Assembly: GCF_000739815.1 (NCBI RefSeq)
Contig: NZ_BBJJ01000005.1
Span: 220,606-284,605, forward strand
Length of the DNA stretch: 64,000 bases
Origin: Paraburkholderia mimosarum LMG 23256 = NBRC 106338
GTDB lineage: Bacteria > Pseudomonadota > Gammaproteobacteria > Burkholderiales > Burkholderiaceae
Direction of reading: 5' to 3'
Shown piece after piece: positions 46,386 to 53,123 of this stretch. The position numbers and the translations under genes were made by a program. How positions within the stretch are numbered: position 1 is the stretch's first letter; every line of letters begins with the position of its first letter. The notes under the pieces are model-generated. The model was not told where the DNA came from and made no database searches. It was given only the letters and a program-made list of their open reading frames with translations.

Positions 46386-46598
46386 TTAGCCCTTGAACCC
46401 TATGTAGCACGTCAAGCTATCCGCGTTTCTCAGGGCCTTCTCGGGGTTATCCTGTGCCCAAAATGAAAGGCTGACAGTAACTCCGTACACATCATCAGTG
46501 GAGTCGAACACATCCGTAAAGTGTGTGCATTCGTGAATCAGCGCTAGGACTTGGCAGCCGTAACGAACGCAATTAGCAATGCGACCGCGCAGCAGCAA
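46386..46598 (-). pseudogene. 3' fragment of an M35-type zinc metalloprotease (toxin remnant)
   Basis: The frame encodes about 70 residues. They include LIHECTHFTDVFDSTDDVYG, the HExxH zinc motif followed by an x-S/G-T-x-D-x-x-YG segment, and then PEKALRNADSLTCYIGF. This is the C-terminal pattern of deuterolysin/peptidyl-Lys (M35, aspzincin) metalloendopeptidases, which occur as type VI effectors in Burkholderia. The 5' part, with any export or PAAR-linking region, is missing: coding similarity stops near 46598. An exported protein gene follows at 10 bp. Confidence 0.6.
46558..46585. repeat. 28-bp direct repeat, copy 2
   Basis: It begins CCGTAACGAACGCAATTAGC and matches copy 1 at 45793-45820 in 26 of 28 bases. 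It lies inside the M35-type fragment (reading RIANCVRYG on the minus strand) and close to the point where that fragment's coding sequence begins. Confidence 0.75.
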
Positions 46599-46627
46599 GC
46601 CTTTTTTTCATGCTTCCCCACTTTCGA

Positions 46628-46653
46628 AATAGCCCCGTCGAAGCGGGGCTATT
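46628..46653 (-). terminator. Terminator after the LprI-domain gene
   Basis: A perfect 10-bp stem, AATAGCCCCG (46628-46637) with CGGGGCTATT (46644-46653), has a 6-nt loop. It lies 15 bp after the stop of the LprI-domain gene on the minus strand and is followed there by TTTCG. It should end the PAAR-lysozyme-inhibitor transcript. Confidence 0.7.
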
Positions 46654-46668
46654 ATCGACGACCGGTGA

Positions 46669-47154
46669 CTAATACTTCAATAGCTCGCCAATTTCCTTTG
46701 AGCGGCTTTCCGTAATGCCCGCCATACACTCCCAAAAGAATATATAGCGCTCAGCTGCCTCACCCATTACATAAGTTTCACTATAACATTCGTTGTCGCG
46801 ATATCCGGCCCACGAGCTTTGTGCCTTCTCGAAATATGGCATCGCTTTCGGCTCACCGTCCGCCGTTAGCGATTTATCGCGATTCGCAAGTTTTTCCCGC
46901 ATCGCTTTCAGCCTCCCGTTTAGCTCACTATTCAATCGTACAAATTTCTGGTGCGAGCATTGTGCCAAGTCATCATTCGTAGCATTGTCTCGGCCGTCGC
47001 ATAAGCGCGCAAGTTCTGCCGCGGTTCGCCCTTTGAAGTAGACTTGCGGCGACTCGAAGTAGTGGTAATCGAACTCTCCGGAGTAGACCGTCTTGCCGAA
47101 TGCTGCGACGGGAAGAAGCACAAGCATGAATAGACATTTAGTGCGTCGAATCAT
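46669..47154 (-). CDS. LprI-domain periplasmic lysozyme inhibitor (predicted immunity protein)
   Basis: A 161-residue precursor with a signal peptide (CLFMLVLLPVAAFGK). The mature domain has the LprI/DUF1311 pattern: cysteines in LARLCDGRD and LAQCSHQKF, then LNGRLKAMREKL, FEKAQSSWAGYRDNECY and WECMAGITESRSKEIGELL. LprI proteins inhibit lysozymes in the periplasm. The gene overlaps the end of the lysozyme gene by 17 bp with the start at 47154 (GGGGAT site), the textbook position for an effector's immunity gene. The pairing is a strong inference. Confidence 0.85.
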   Translation of the reverse strand: MIRRTKCLFMLVLLPVAAFGKTVYSGEFDYHYFESPQVYFKGRTAAELARLCDGRDNATNDDLAQCSHQKFVRLNSELNGRLKAMREKLANRDKSLTADGEPKAMPYFEKAQSSWAGYRDNECYSETYVMGEAAERYIFFWECMAGITESRSKEIGELLKY

Positions 47155-47698
47155 AGATCCCCGCTTCGAACATCTCCGCTTCTCGATGGCGGCGCCTCTG
47201 AAGCCCTCTAACGGGCTTTCCCTTCGAACTCGCGTATTCACGCATTTTATTTCCCACCTTTCCGTAGTCGCCACTATTGACAAAATCAATTATACCCACA
47301 CCATTACCTTGCAGATTGTACAGAAAGCAGACCAACGCATCGTATTCAAATTGATATAAAGTCAGTTTAATTCCGTCATTGAGTTTTCTCTCAGCCCATG
47401 CAATGTCCTTCCTAATCAACTCCTCCGCTTCAGCTTCGCTAATTCCTTTCCTGAATGGATTTTCCGAAGCCGCACCTGAAATTTTACCGAGATGCACCAA
47501 ATGTCCATAGCCGATAGTCGCGTTGCCGCTCCGACTTCCGTCCTTATCGTACATAGTAGCGCTGAACGCCTCCCATCCCTCAAGAAATCTAATTCCTGCC
47601 TCTGAGAACTTCCACGGCTTGCAATAACGCCGCGAATACACATTGACGTTCGAGTTTGGGTCCGTGTTCGTTACGCACTCATGCAAGGGGTCGGTCAT
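47138..47698 (-). CDS. GH24 lysozyme-like peptidoglycan hydrolase (predicted T6SS effector)
   Basis: A 186-residue protein. After a short leader of about 25 residues it has the phage-type lysozyme catalytic region: FSEAGIRFLEGWEAFSATMY (candidate catalytic Glu40), YDKDG, and TIGYGHLVHLG (Thr61). Later are EAEELIRKDIAWAERKLNDG and YQFEYDALVCFLYNL, as in T4/lambdoid endolysins. No holin, spanin or other phage gene is present, and no signal peptide is seen. It follows three PAAR genes and precedes an LprI-type inhibitor, so delivery by a PAAR/VgrG spike into a rival periplasm is the likely role. Confidence 0.87.
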   Translation of the reverse strand: MTDPLHECVTNTDPNSNVNVYSRRYCKPWKFSEAGIRFLEGWEAFSATMYDKDGSRSGNATIGYGHLVHLGKISGAASENPFRKGISEAEAEELIRKDIAWAERKLNDGIKLTLYQFEYDALVCFLYNLQGNGVGIIDFVNSGDYGKVGNKMREYASSKGKPVRGLQRRRHREAEMFEAGIYDSTH

Positions 47699-47734
47699 AT
47701 TTACTCCGTCATTACGACAGTGAAAATCGAAGAA

Positions 47735-47925
47735 TCAGCAAGCAGATTCGCGATGTCCAAGGTAGACGCGGATGCTTTGCGCCCGGTCTGTCTTGTGGCG
47801 TTGGGTGCGTCCGTAAGAATCAGTAACGCCGTGTGTTAGCGCGCCTTGCGACTCGATCGTGTAATACGTGTCGGCCAGAATCGAGCCGTTGGCATCGTGC
47901 AACGTGAACTGTTCGTCGTAGCTCG
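47735..47925 (-). pseudogene. Out-of-frame C-terminal tail of the third PAAR gene
   Basis: In the frame ending at the TGA 47735-47737 the DNA encodes SYDEQFTLHDANGSILADTY and GVTDSYGRTQRHKTD, then VYLGHRE. This is clearly homologous to the intact C-terminus of the PAAR protein at 48307. The upstream PAAR frame runs off into a different phase at about 47925-47945, so this tail is no longer translated unless frameshifting occurs. Without the lesion the PAAR protein would be about 190 residues. Confidence 0.75.
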
Positions 47926-48490
47926 TGCGGGCGAGACTGGCACACGCGCAGGAAAGCTAGCCGACACTGGGGGGCCGGTATCGATGTACTCACAGCAACG
48001 CGCATAAACGGCAATGAGTCGCGGGTGTGTTTCGCACTTGCAGATGACGATATCGCCCTCAACCGCTTCCTTTGCGCTGCCAAGCGTATAGTCAATTCCC
48101 CGAAGGTAATCCGATATTCCGGCCCCCGCGGCAATTACGCCAACAGACTGACACGCCGCGCACCATGCTTGATGACCTAGATACGCTTGCGCACGGTTTC
48201 GCCCTTCGTGGTCTTCGATAGTGCAGCGAGTATTGCCTTCTATGACCTGGCTATTTCCGCCACTGGTTAATGGATCACCTTCGACAATTGCATAGTAAAT
48301 AGCCATTTAAACCTCTCTATGTCCGAGATAGAGCGCTAGCGTCCGCGCTCCGTCCGTTTGATAGCGTGCCGTGCGACCTAGCGAATCGGTAACGCCGTGT
48401 TGTAGTTCGCCCGATGGTAGGCGTACCGTGTAATACGTGTCGCGCAACACGCAGCCGTTCGCGTCGTGAAGGGTGAATTGCTCGTCGTAG
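47740..48490. repeat. Imperfect direct repeat of the PAAR C-terminal tail (two copies)
   Basis: The segments at about 47740-47925 and 48307-48490 encode the same tail module (YDEQFTLHDANG..., HGVTDS-x-GRT, YLGHRE) and share DNA blocks such as TAACGCCGTGT and GTGTAATACGTGTCG. This shows the two PAAR genes arose by duplication. The module resembles the small beta-rich linker found at the ends of Burkholderia VgrG/PAAR proteins that bind cargo. Confidence 0.7.
47836..48306 (-). CDS. PAAR-type T6SS spike protein 3 (C-terminus frameshifted)
   Basis: As read, 156 residues. The N-terminal 110 residues fit the cysteine-containing PAAR proteins of Burkholderia: AIVEGDPLTSGGNSQVIEG at the start, AWCAACQSVG as the zinc-type Cys pair, and EGDIVICKCETHPRLIAV. 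The last 45 residues are in the wrong frame because of a shift near 47925-47945; the original tail is described separately. The ATG follows the stop of the previous gene directly. It would sharpen the VgrG tip and carry the lysozyme encoded next. With a lost tail, cargo binding may be impaired. Confidence 0.75.
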   Translation of the reverse strand: MAIYYAIVEGDPLTSGGNSQVIEGNTRCTIEDHEGRNRAQAYLGHQAWCAACQSVGVIAAGAGISDYLRGIDYTLGSAKEAVEGDIVICKCETHPRLIAVYARCCEYIDTGPPVSASFPARVPVSPARATTNSSRCTMPTARFWPTRITRSSRKAR

Positions 48491-48852
48491 TTGCGTTGCG
48501 CCGTGCTCGATGTCGTGGTGTTCGCACGTTGCTCTATAAGCCCCATCGATTCTTCGGCGGTAAAAACCATCGCCATATTTCGCTCGGCGTAGAACACTGG
48601 CGGCGGTGAACAACCGCAGATGTTGATATCTCCGCTCAGTGCCCATGGCTGCCCATTCGGGCCGGTACCTTTATGGCGCGGGCCGCGCGGTGCGATGTAG
48701 CCTTCCTGTTTGCACGCCTGGCAATACGTCTTCATGTAGAGCGTGGAGATATTCACTTCAGGCGGCGGATTGGAACAGGTCACACTCGACAAACCCTCCG
48801 TTATGAACGCATCGCCAGCCTTGTCGCCGATGCCAAGGAATACGCGCCTCAT
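48307..48852 (-). CDS. PAAR-type T6SS spike protein 2 with C-terminal tail module
   Basis: A 181-residue protein. Residues 1-105 form the PAAR-like domain (RVFLGIGDKAGDAFITEG, TYCQACKQEGYIAPRG, SGDINICGCSPPPVFY). The last 70 residues form a separate tail (YDEQFTLHDANGCVLRDTYY, HGVTDSLGRTARYQTDG, YLGHREV). The start at 48852 overlaps the upstream PAAR gene by ATGA. The tail is duplicated, out of frame, in the next PAAR gene. It probably sits on VgrG and recruits an effector through the tail module. Confidence 0.8.
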   Translation of the reverse strand: MRRVFLGIGDKAGDAFITEGLSSVTCSNPPPEVNISTLYMKTYCQACKQEGYIAPRGPRHKGTGPNGQPWALSGDINICGCSPPPVFYAERNMAMVFTAEESMGLIEQRANTTTSSTAQRNYDEQFTLHDANGCVLRDTYYTVRLPSGELQHGVTDSLGRTARYQTDGARTLALYLGHREV

Positions 48853-49544
48853 ACGGCCTCGCCTCGATGGTTCATTTCCTCTGCGGTGACAATCTCCCAG
48901 GTGTCCAACCACGCGGACCCCTTACGATCTGTGCTATCCGTTATTGTGTCGCCGTTATCCAGCACGCTCCCCACATATGCGAACTGAGCCATCGTCGGAT
49001 TCGTCCTTATTGCGATCCCACTAATGATTCGCGCCGTCGTTCCGTTTGCATAATGGACCTTATCGCCGAGAATGCCGACCTTCACGCGTTTTCCGTCAAC
49101 GCTCCATTCGCCGCCCGGATCACGCAATACGCCGCCGCGAGCAGTCGTTGATCCATAGAGTGCGAAGCGCTCGCCCGGTATGCACGGCGGCGGCACATAT
49201 GACGCATCGAAAAGGCCTTCTGGCGTTTCGCCTTCCGCGACGAGCAAGCCTGACTCCCCATCTTCCCAAGGCGTGAATACGATCTTGTCTCCGTTGCTCA
49301 AGGTGCTACCTACGAGAGCAAAGCAACTCGCACGATCCGCAGCCAGGGAGCCGGAACCATCCTTGATTACCGCCTGGCTGCCGTCGGGATAAGTGACGAT
49401 ATCCCCCACAAGTGCGACGGGAAGGTCGCAGATGACAAGGCCTGATGTCGCGCTGGTGACATACCCGCCGCGCTCCGTGCGCGCGCCAATTGTTGCGAAT
49501 GCGTACACGGTGCCTTTGCACTTTTCCTGATCCGACATCTCCAT
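48849..49544 (-). CDS. PAAR-type T6SS spike protein 1, internally duplicated
   Basis: A 231-residue protein with two tandem copies of a PAAR-like unit. Copy one covers ATIGARTERGGYVTSATSG to ALVGSTLSNGDKIVFTP. Copy two covers LYGSTTARGGVLRDPGGEWS to AYVGSVLDNGDTITDST. Each has a G-x-GG-x-V turn and a later GD-K/T-I/V strand. No cargo domain is fused. It is first in a coupled run of PAAR2, PAAR3, lysozyme and LprI genes. A ribosome-binding site (GGAGAA) precedes the ATG. The two-fold repeat suggests either a single larger tip or a fused dimer. Confidence 0.72.
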   Translation of the reverse strand: MEMSDQEKCKGTVYAFATIGARTERGGYVTSATSGLVICDLPVALVGDIVTYPDGSQAVIKDGSGSLAADRASCFALVGSTLSNGDKIVFTPWEDGESGLLVAEGETPEGLFDASYVPPPCIPGERFALYGSTTARGGVLRDPGGEWSVDGKRVKVGILGDKVHYANGTTARIISGIAIRTNPTMAQFAYVGSVLDNGDTITDSTDRKGSAWLDTWEIVTAEEMNHRGEAV

Positions 49545-50233
49545 TTCTCCACAAGGTCGACGAACGAGACCGGCCCGGCGAGGCGACCGGCGAAGCGCCG
49601 GGGTATGTTTTTGCCCGGCGCTACGATAACTACGCCGTCTGAATCAGCGGGGATATAAGACTGGTCCGAATTGGAAAGAAAATAGTCTCGCGAGTGCATT
49701 CGCACGCAACTGATTTGACGTCCGACAGATAAATATGTCGGTTAATTGAGATTGTCTGAGTTTTCTCCCAATACTCGCGACCATGCAATACGGCACGGCA
49801 AGAGCTACGAACGGCGCAGCGCACGCACGAGCGGCATCACTTTGGCGTGCTCGATTCCCGGATTCGCACACGCGCTATTACGGTCGGCGCGCGGCTCGAT
49901 CAAAGGGATGAAATATGTGCGACCGCGCGAAGTTACACGCGCCGGTGCCGCTCGTTGATACGGCGCAGGCAATGAAAAGCGGCGCAGTACGCGTGAAATA
50001 CTGGCCCAAGACGTTACGCCATGCGCGTATCGCCACCATGCCGAACTGGCATAAGGGCATCTTCGAACGCGAAGGAACAGTGCACAAGGGCACACGAAAA
50101 AAGGCCGCCCACAAACGAGCGGCCTTTCTGTCCAAAAAATACGGGCCTTTGATACCCGATGTACCTACAAGCGACACCTGCCCAATTTTGCCGTATCGCC
50201 TCGCACGACTACACGCGCCGACGAACAACCGCC
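49545..50233. other. Intergenic region, 689 bp
   Basis: This region holds the promoter of the PAAR operon on its left side and a terminator at about 50095-50127 on its right. Short frames on both strands (for example plus 49915-50298) have no ribosome-binding site or family likeness. The base composition is mixed, with AT-rich stretches at 49670-49760, as expected for an H-NS-silenced promoter. I see no gene. Confidence 0.45.
50095..50127 (-). terminator. Rho-independent terminator of the small secreted-protein gene
   Basis: AAAGGCCGC (50100-50108) pairs with GCGGCCTTT (50119-50127) around a 10-nt loop. On the minus strand the stem is followed by six T residues. It lies about 107 bp past the stop of the gene at 50234 and likely ends the lipid-cluster transcript. 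Confidence 0.75.
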
Positions 50234-50521
50234 TTACGCCTGGCTCTTATCGCCACCACCATCCTTATGAAACACCCGCTTGGTCGCGCGCTTCGTAGCC
50301 TCATAACCTTCGCGCGATACGTGCGCGATGCCATGGCCCACCGTCTTCGCCGCGCTCGCGGTGGCGTGGCCGAAGTCGCGCGCGGCGTGCCCGGTTTTCG
50401 TGGCCGCTTCCTTCGAATCGTGCTTGATGTTCTCCTTCACTTCGTGAAGGTCGGCGTGCGCCATCGTGCTGGCCATGCCCAGCACGAGCGCGGCAAGTAT
50501 GAACCGTTTTGTTTTCATCAT
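50234..50521 (-). CDS. Small exported Lys/His/Ala-rich protein
   Basis: A 95-residue precursor with a signal peptide (FILAALVLGMASTMAHA-DL). The mature 72 residues are helical and rich in Lys, His and Ala with an AATKTGHAARDFGHATASAA-type heptad pattern. GGGAG precedes the ATG. It lies 18 bp after the dehydratase gene of the lipid cluster and may be co-transcribed, but similar small proteins occur elsewhere in Burkholderia without that cluster. The function is unknown. Confidence 0.7.
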   Translation of the reverse strand: MMKTKRFILAALVLGMASTMAHADLHEVKENIKHDSKEAATKTGHAARDFGHATASAAKTVGHGIAHVSREGYEATKRATKRVFHKDGGGDKSQA

Positions 50522-50539
50522 CGGGCTCCCTTTGTGTTT

Positions 50540-51058
50540 TCAACGGATGACCGCGGACGCGTCGAGCATCACCGCCGCGCGTCCCGTAAGCAGCACGCTG
50601 CCGTCGCAGCGCAAAGTAAAACCGTAAAGGATCGTATTGCCGCTTCCGCTCACGCGCTCCGCCTCGATTACCAGCGGCGCATCGAGCGTATCGAGCCGCT
50701 CGACGTACGCCTCCACGTTGCGCACGCTAGCAAGATACCCTACGCGCGGCACGCTCGTCGTCGATCCGTCCAGCGCACCCAGCAGCGCGCCATGCACGGC
50801 CATTGCCTGTGCCGCATACTCCACGCCGCAAACCGCCGCGAGACGGCCGCGCGAACGCAGCGGATTGCCCACGTCGCGATGGCTCGTCGCCGTGCAGCGA
50901 ATGCGCGTCTCGTCCCACGCCTCGACCGCGTCGAGCAGGCACATCGCGCCGCTATGCGGAATGTGCGCCGCGATCCACGCATGGTCCAGCGGCACGGTCC
51001 TCGCTGCGTTGGCGATCGCGTGCACGAGGACGCGCGGCAGGTCGGCCTGCATCGTCAT
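50540..51058 (-). CDS. 3-hydroxyacyl-ACP dehydratase-like hotdog protein
   Basis: A 172-residue protein with the start MTMQADLPRVLVHAIANA. The hotdog core holds IPHSGAMCLLDAVEAWDETR (the FabZ-like H in IPHSGxM) and VCGVEYAAQAMAVHGALL (the helix with acidic residue). It would dehydrate 3-hydroxyacyl-ACP in the polyene-like chain made by this cluster, like ApeP in aryl-polyene clusters. The start at 51058 overlaps the next upstream gene by ATGA. Fold and role are supported by neighbours. Confidence 0.82.
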   Translation of the reverse strand: MTMQADLPRVLVHAIANAARTVPLDHAWIAAHIPHSGAMCLLDAVEAWDETRIRCTATSHRDVGNPLRSRGRLAAVCGVEYAAQAMAVHGALLGALDGSTTSVPRVGYLASVRNVEAYVERLDTLDAPLVIEAERVSGSGNTILYGFTLRCDGSVLLTGRAAVMLDASAVIR

Positions 51059-51891
51059 GCACCTTCCCCCGACACCTCGGGCATCGTCACGTCGATATGC
51101 ACGCGTACCTCGGGCATGTAGTCGATCACCACGCTGCCCTGCCGACGTGGTTCGGCAAGGCACGCCAGCACTTCCAGCAGCGGCAGCACGCGCGCGGCAG
51201 GGTTGTTCGTGCGCAGCGCTTCGAGTTCGGGAGAAGCCAGCGTCGACGCCTGCGCATCGGTGAGCGTCACATCGAGGCGCGCGAGCGTCGCCGCGCTCGC
51301 CTGCGGCGCGAGCACGAGCGCGACGCCGAATGCATCCGCAACGGGCCGCACCGCGTGAAGCGGTTCGGGGTAGTCCGCATCGTAGGCAATCAGCAAGGTG
51401 GGCACGCCATCCACGGCCACCTGGCACACGCTTTCGAGCAGCCCCGCCGCGAAGCTGCCGTCGTGCGCGCACAGCACGTTCGACGTCGCCCGCGCCCCCG
51501 CCGCGATGCTCCAGTAGCCAGCGGGCGCGTTGTGCACCGAGTTGTGAAAGCGCGTGGGCGAGAGTTGGCGATCGTCGCCCGCGAGCGTTGCGCAGATCGC
51601 GTGACAGTTCACGCCATCGCCGCCCGAGGCCGCGAACACGGCGGCGAGCGTGGTCGCGTCACGGCCGCTCGCCGCCACGGCTTCGTGGCCCACGGCCAGC
51701 GCGATCTTGACGACCGGCCCGGTGCGGCGGCGCTCCGCGGCGGGCAAACCGTCCGGCGGCGGCAGCACCGTGCGTGCGCTCGCGTAAGGCGCGCGCGCCG
51801 CGAGCACGTCGGCGGCCTGCGGCCAGTTGGCGAGCCCCGGGCCGATCACGCCGACGCTTTCGATGAAGGCGGAAAGTCTCATGAGGGTCAT
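51055..51891 (-). CDS. Ketosynthase-like partner lacking the active cysteine
   Basis: A 278-residue protein of the short beta-ketoacyl-synthase-like family (Pfam Ketoacyl-synt_2). It has FHNSVHNAPAGYWSIAAGAR and then LCAHDGSFAAGLLES where a true ketosynthase would carry the nucleophile Cys in T-A-C-S-S. The later His residues are also missing. It probably serves as a chain-length-factor-like partner of the adjacent ketosynthase, like ApeC. ATGA overlaps tie it to genes on both sides. Confidence 0.8.
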   Translation of the reverse strand: MTLMRLSAFIESVGVIGPGLANWPQAADVLAARAPYASARTVLPPPDGLPAAERRRTGPVVKIALAVGHEAVAASGRDATTLAAVFAASGGDGVNCHAICATLAGDDRQLSPTRFHNSVHNAPAGYWSIAAGARATSNVLCAHDGSFAAGLLESVCQVAVDGVPTLLIAYDADYPEPLHAVRPVADAFGVALVLAPQASAATLARLDVTLTDAQASTLASPELEALRTNNPAARVLPLLEVLACLAEPRRQGSVVIDYMPEVRVHIDVTMPEVSGEGA

Positions 51892-53093
51892 CCGTGACAG
51901 GCGCGGTCCGCGCGGCCGAGCAGCAGGCTGCAGTTCGTGCCGCCAAAGCCGAAGGAGTTGCTGAGCGCGGTGCCCACGCGTGCCTCGCGGCTTTCGAGCA
52001 CGTAGTCGAGGCCGAGCGCCGCGTCGGGCTGCGTGGTGTTGACGCCGGCAGGCAAGAAACGATGCCGCAGCGCGAGCGCCGCGATCACGGCTTCGAGCGC
52101 GCCCGCAGCGCCCAGCGTATGTCCGGTCGCGCCCTTCGTCGAGCTGCACGGCGTGCGCTCGAACACGCTGTTGATCGCGCGGCTTTCGGCGGCGTCGTTG
52201 CTCGGCGTGGCCGTGCCGTGCAGGTTGATGTAGTCGATGTCGCGCGCAGCGAGGCCCGCGGTCGCGAGCGCCTGCTCCATCGCGGCGCGCGCGCCGAGGC
52301 CTTCGGGATGCGGCGATGACATGTGATGCGCGTCGCTCGATTCGCCTACGCCGAGCAGCAGAATCGCGTCGTCATCGAGCGTGTCGGGCACGCGTTCGAG
52401 GAAGGCGAACGCCGCGGCCTCGCCGATCGATATGCCGTTGCGGTTCACGTCGAACGGGCGGCACGGATCGCGTGAAAGCAGTTCGAGCGAATTGAAGCCG
52501 TACAGCGTCGTCAGGCAGAGCGAATCGACGCCGCCCACCACGGCCGCGTCGATGAGCCCCGCTTCGATCATGCGGCGCGCGGAGCCGAACACCTTCGCGC
52601 TCGACGAGCACGCCGAAGAAATCGACGTCGCCGGCCCGCGCAGGCCGAAGTACGCGCGCACGAAAGAGGCGAGCGCGAACGGGTTGTGCGTTTGCGCGTA
52701 ATGGAAGCCGGGTTTGAGCGCGCCGCTTTCCGGGTCGCGCAACCGGTACGCGTTTTCGGTTTCGAGTATGCCCGAGGTGCTGGTGCCGACGAACACGCCC
52801 ACGCGTTGCACGCCATAGCGTGCGACGGCGGCCTGGACGTGTTCGGCGAAGCCGTCCTGGGTGAGGCCGAGCTGCGCGAGACGGTGGTTGCGGCACGCGT
52901 AGTCGGCGAGATCGGCGCGGATGGCCCCGCTCTCGACGCCGGCCACGGCGCCGATCCACGTATCGAGGTCTGCGCGCTCGAAGTCGCAGCGCGCGAGGCC
53001 CCCGCGCTTGCCGCGCAGCGCGTCGAGCGTCGCGTCGAGCCCGCGCCCGAGGCAACTGGTGGCAGTGAAATGCGAAAGGAGGATGGGTTTCAC
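51888..53093 (-). CDS. Beta-ketoacyl-ACP synthase (KAS II-like)
   Basis: A 401-residue condensing enzyme. The catalytic triad is visible as Cys162 (SISSACSSSAKVFG), His292 (INLHGTATPSND) and His325 (GATGHTLGAAGA). C-terminal NSFGFGGTNCSLLLG is the usual phosphate-anchoring loop. It elongates acyl-ACP in the lipid cluster, equivalent to ApeO-type synthases. The start is GTG at 53093. It is coupled to the cysteine-less partner downstream, suggesting a heterodimer. Confidence 0.92.
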   Translation of the reverse strand: MKPILLSHFTATSCLGRGLDATLDALRGKRGGLARCDFERADLDTWIGAVAGVESGAIRADLADYACRNHRLAQLGLTQDGFAEHVQAAVARYGVQRVGVFVGTSTSGILETENAYRLRDPESGALKPGFHYAQTHNPFALASFVRAYFGLRGPATSISSACSSSAKVFGSARRMIEAGLIDAAVVGGVDSLCLTTLYGFNSLELLSRDPCRPFDVNRNGISIGEAAAFAFLERVPDTLDDDAILLLGVGESSDAHHMSSPHPEGLGARAAMEQALATAGLAARDIDYINLHGTATPSNDAAESRAINSVFERTPCSSTKGATGHTLGAAGALEAVIAALALRHRFLPAGVNTTQPDAALGLDYVLESREARVGTALSNSFGFGGTNCSLLLGRADRACHG

Positions 53094-53123
53094 GTCAGTC
53101 GATCCGTTGGCGCATACGTGGAA

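Noticed and set aside
47138..47698. Prophage endolysin
   Set aside because: No holin, spanin, tail or integrase gene is nearby, while PAAR genes precede it and a lysozyme inhibitor follows it; a T6SS effector fits better.
49915..50298. A 127-codon plus-strand frame between the PAAR operon and the small secreted-protein gene
   Set aside because: It spans the terminator hairpin at 50100-50127 and the 3' end of the minus-strand gene, and has no convincing start or family likeness.
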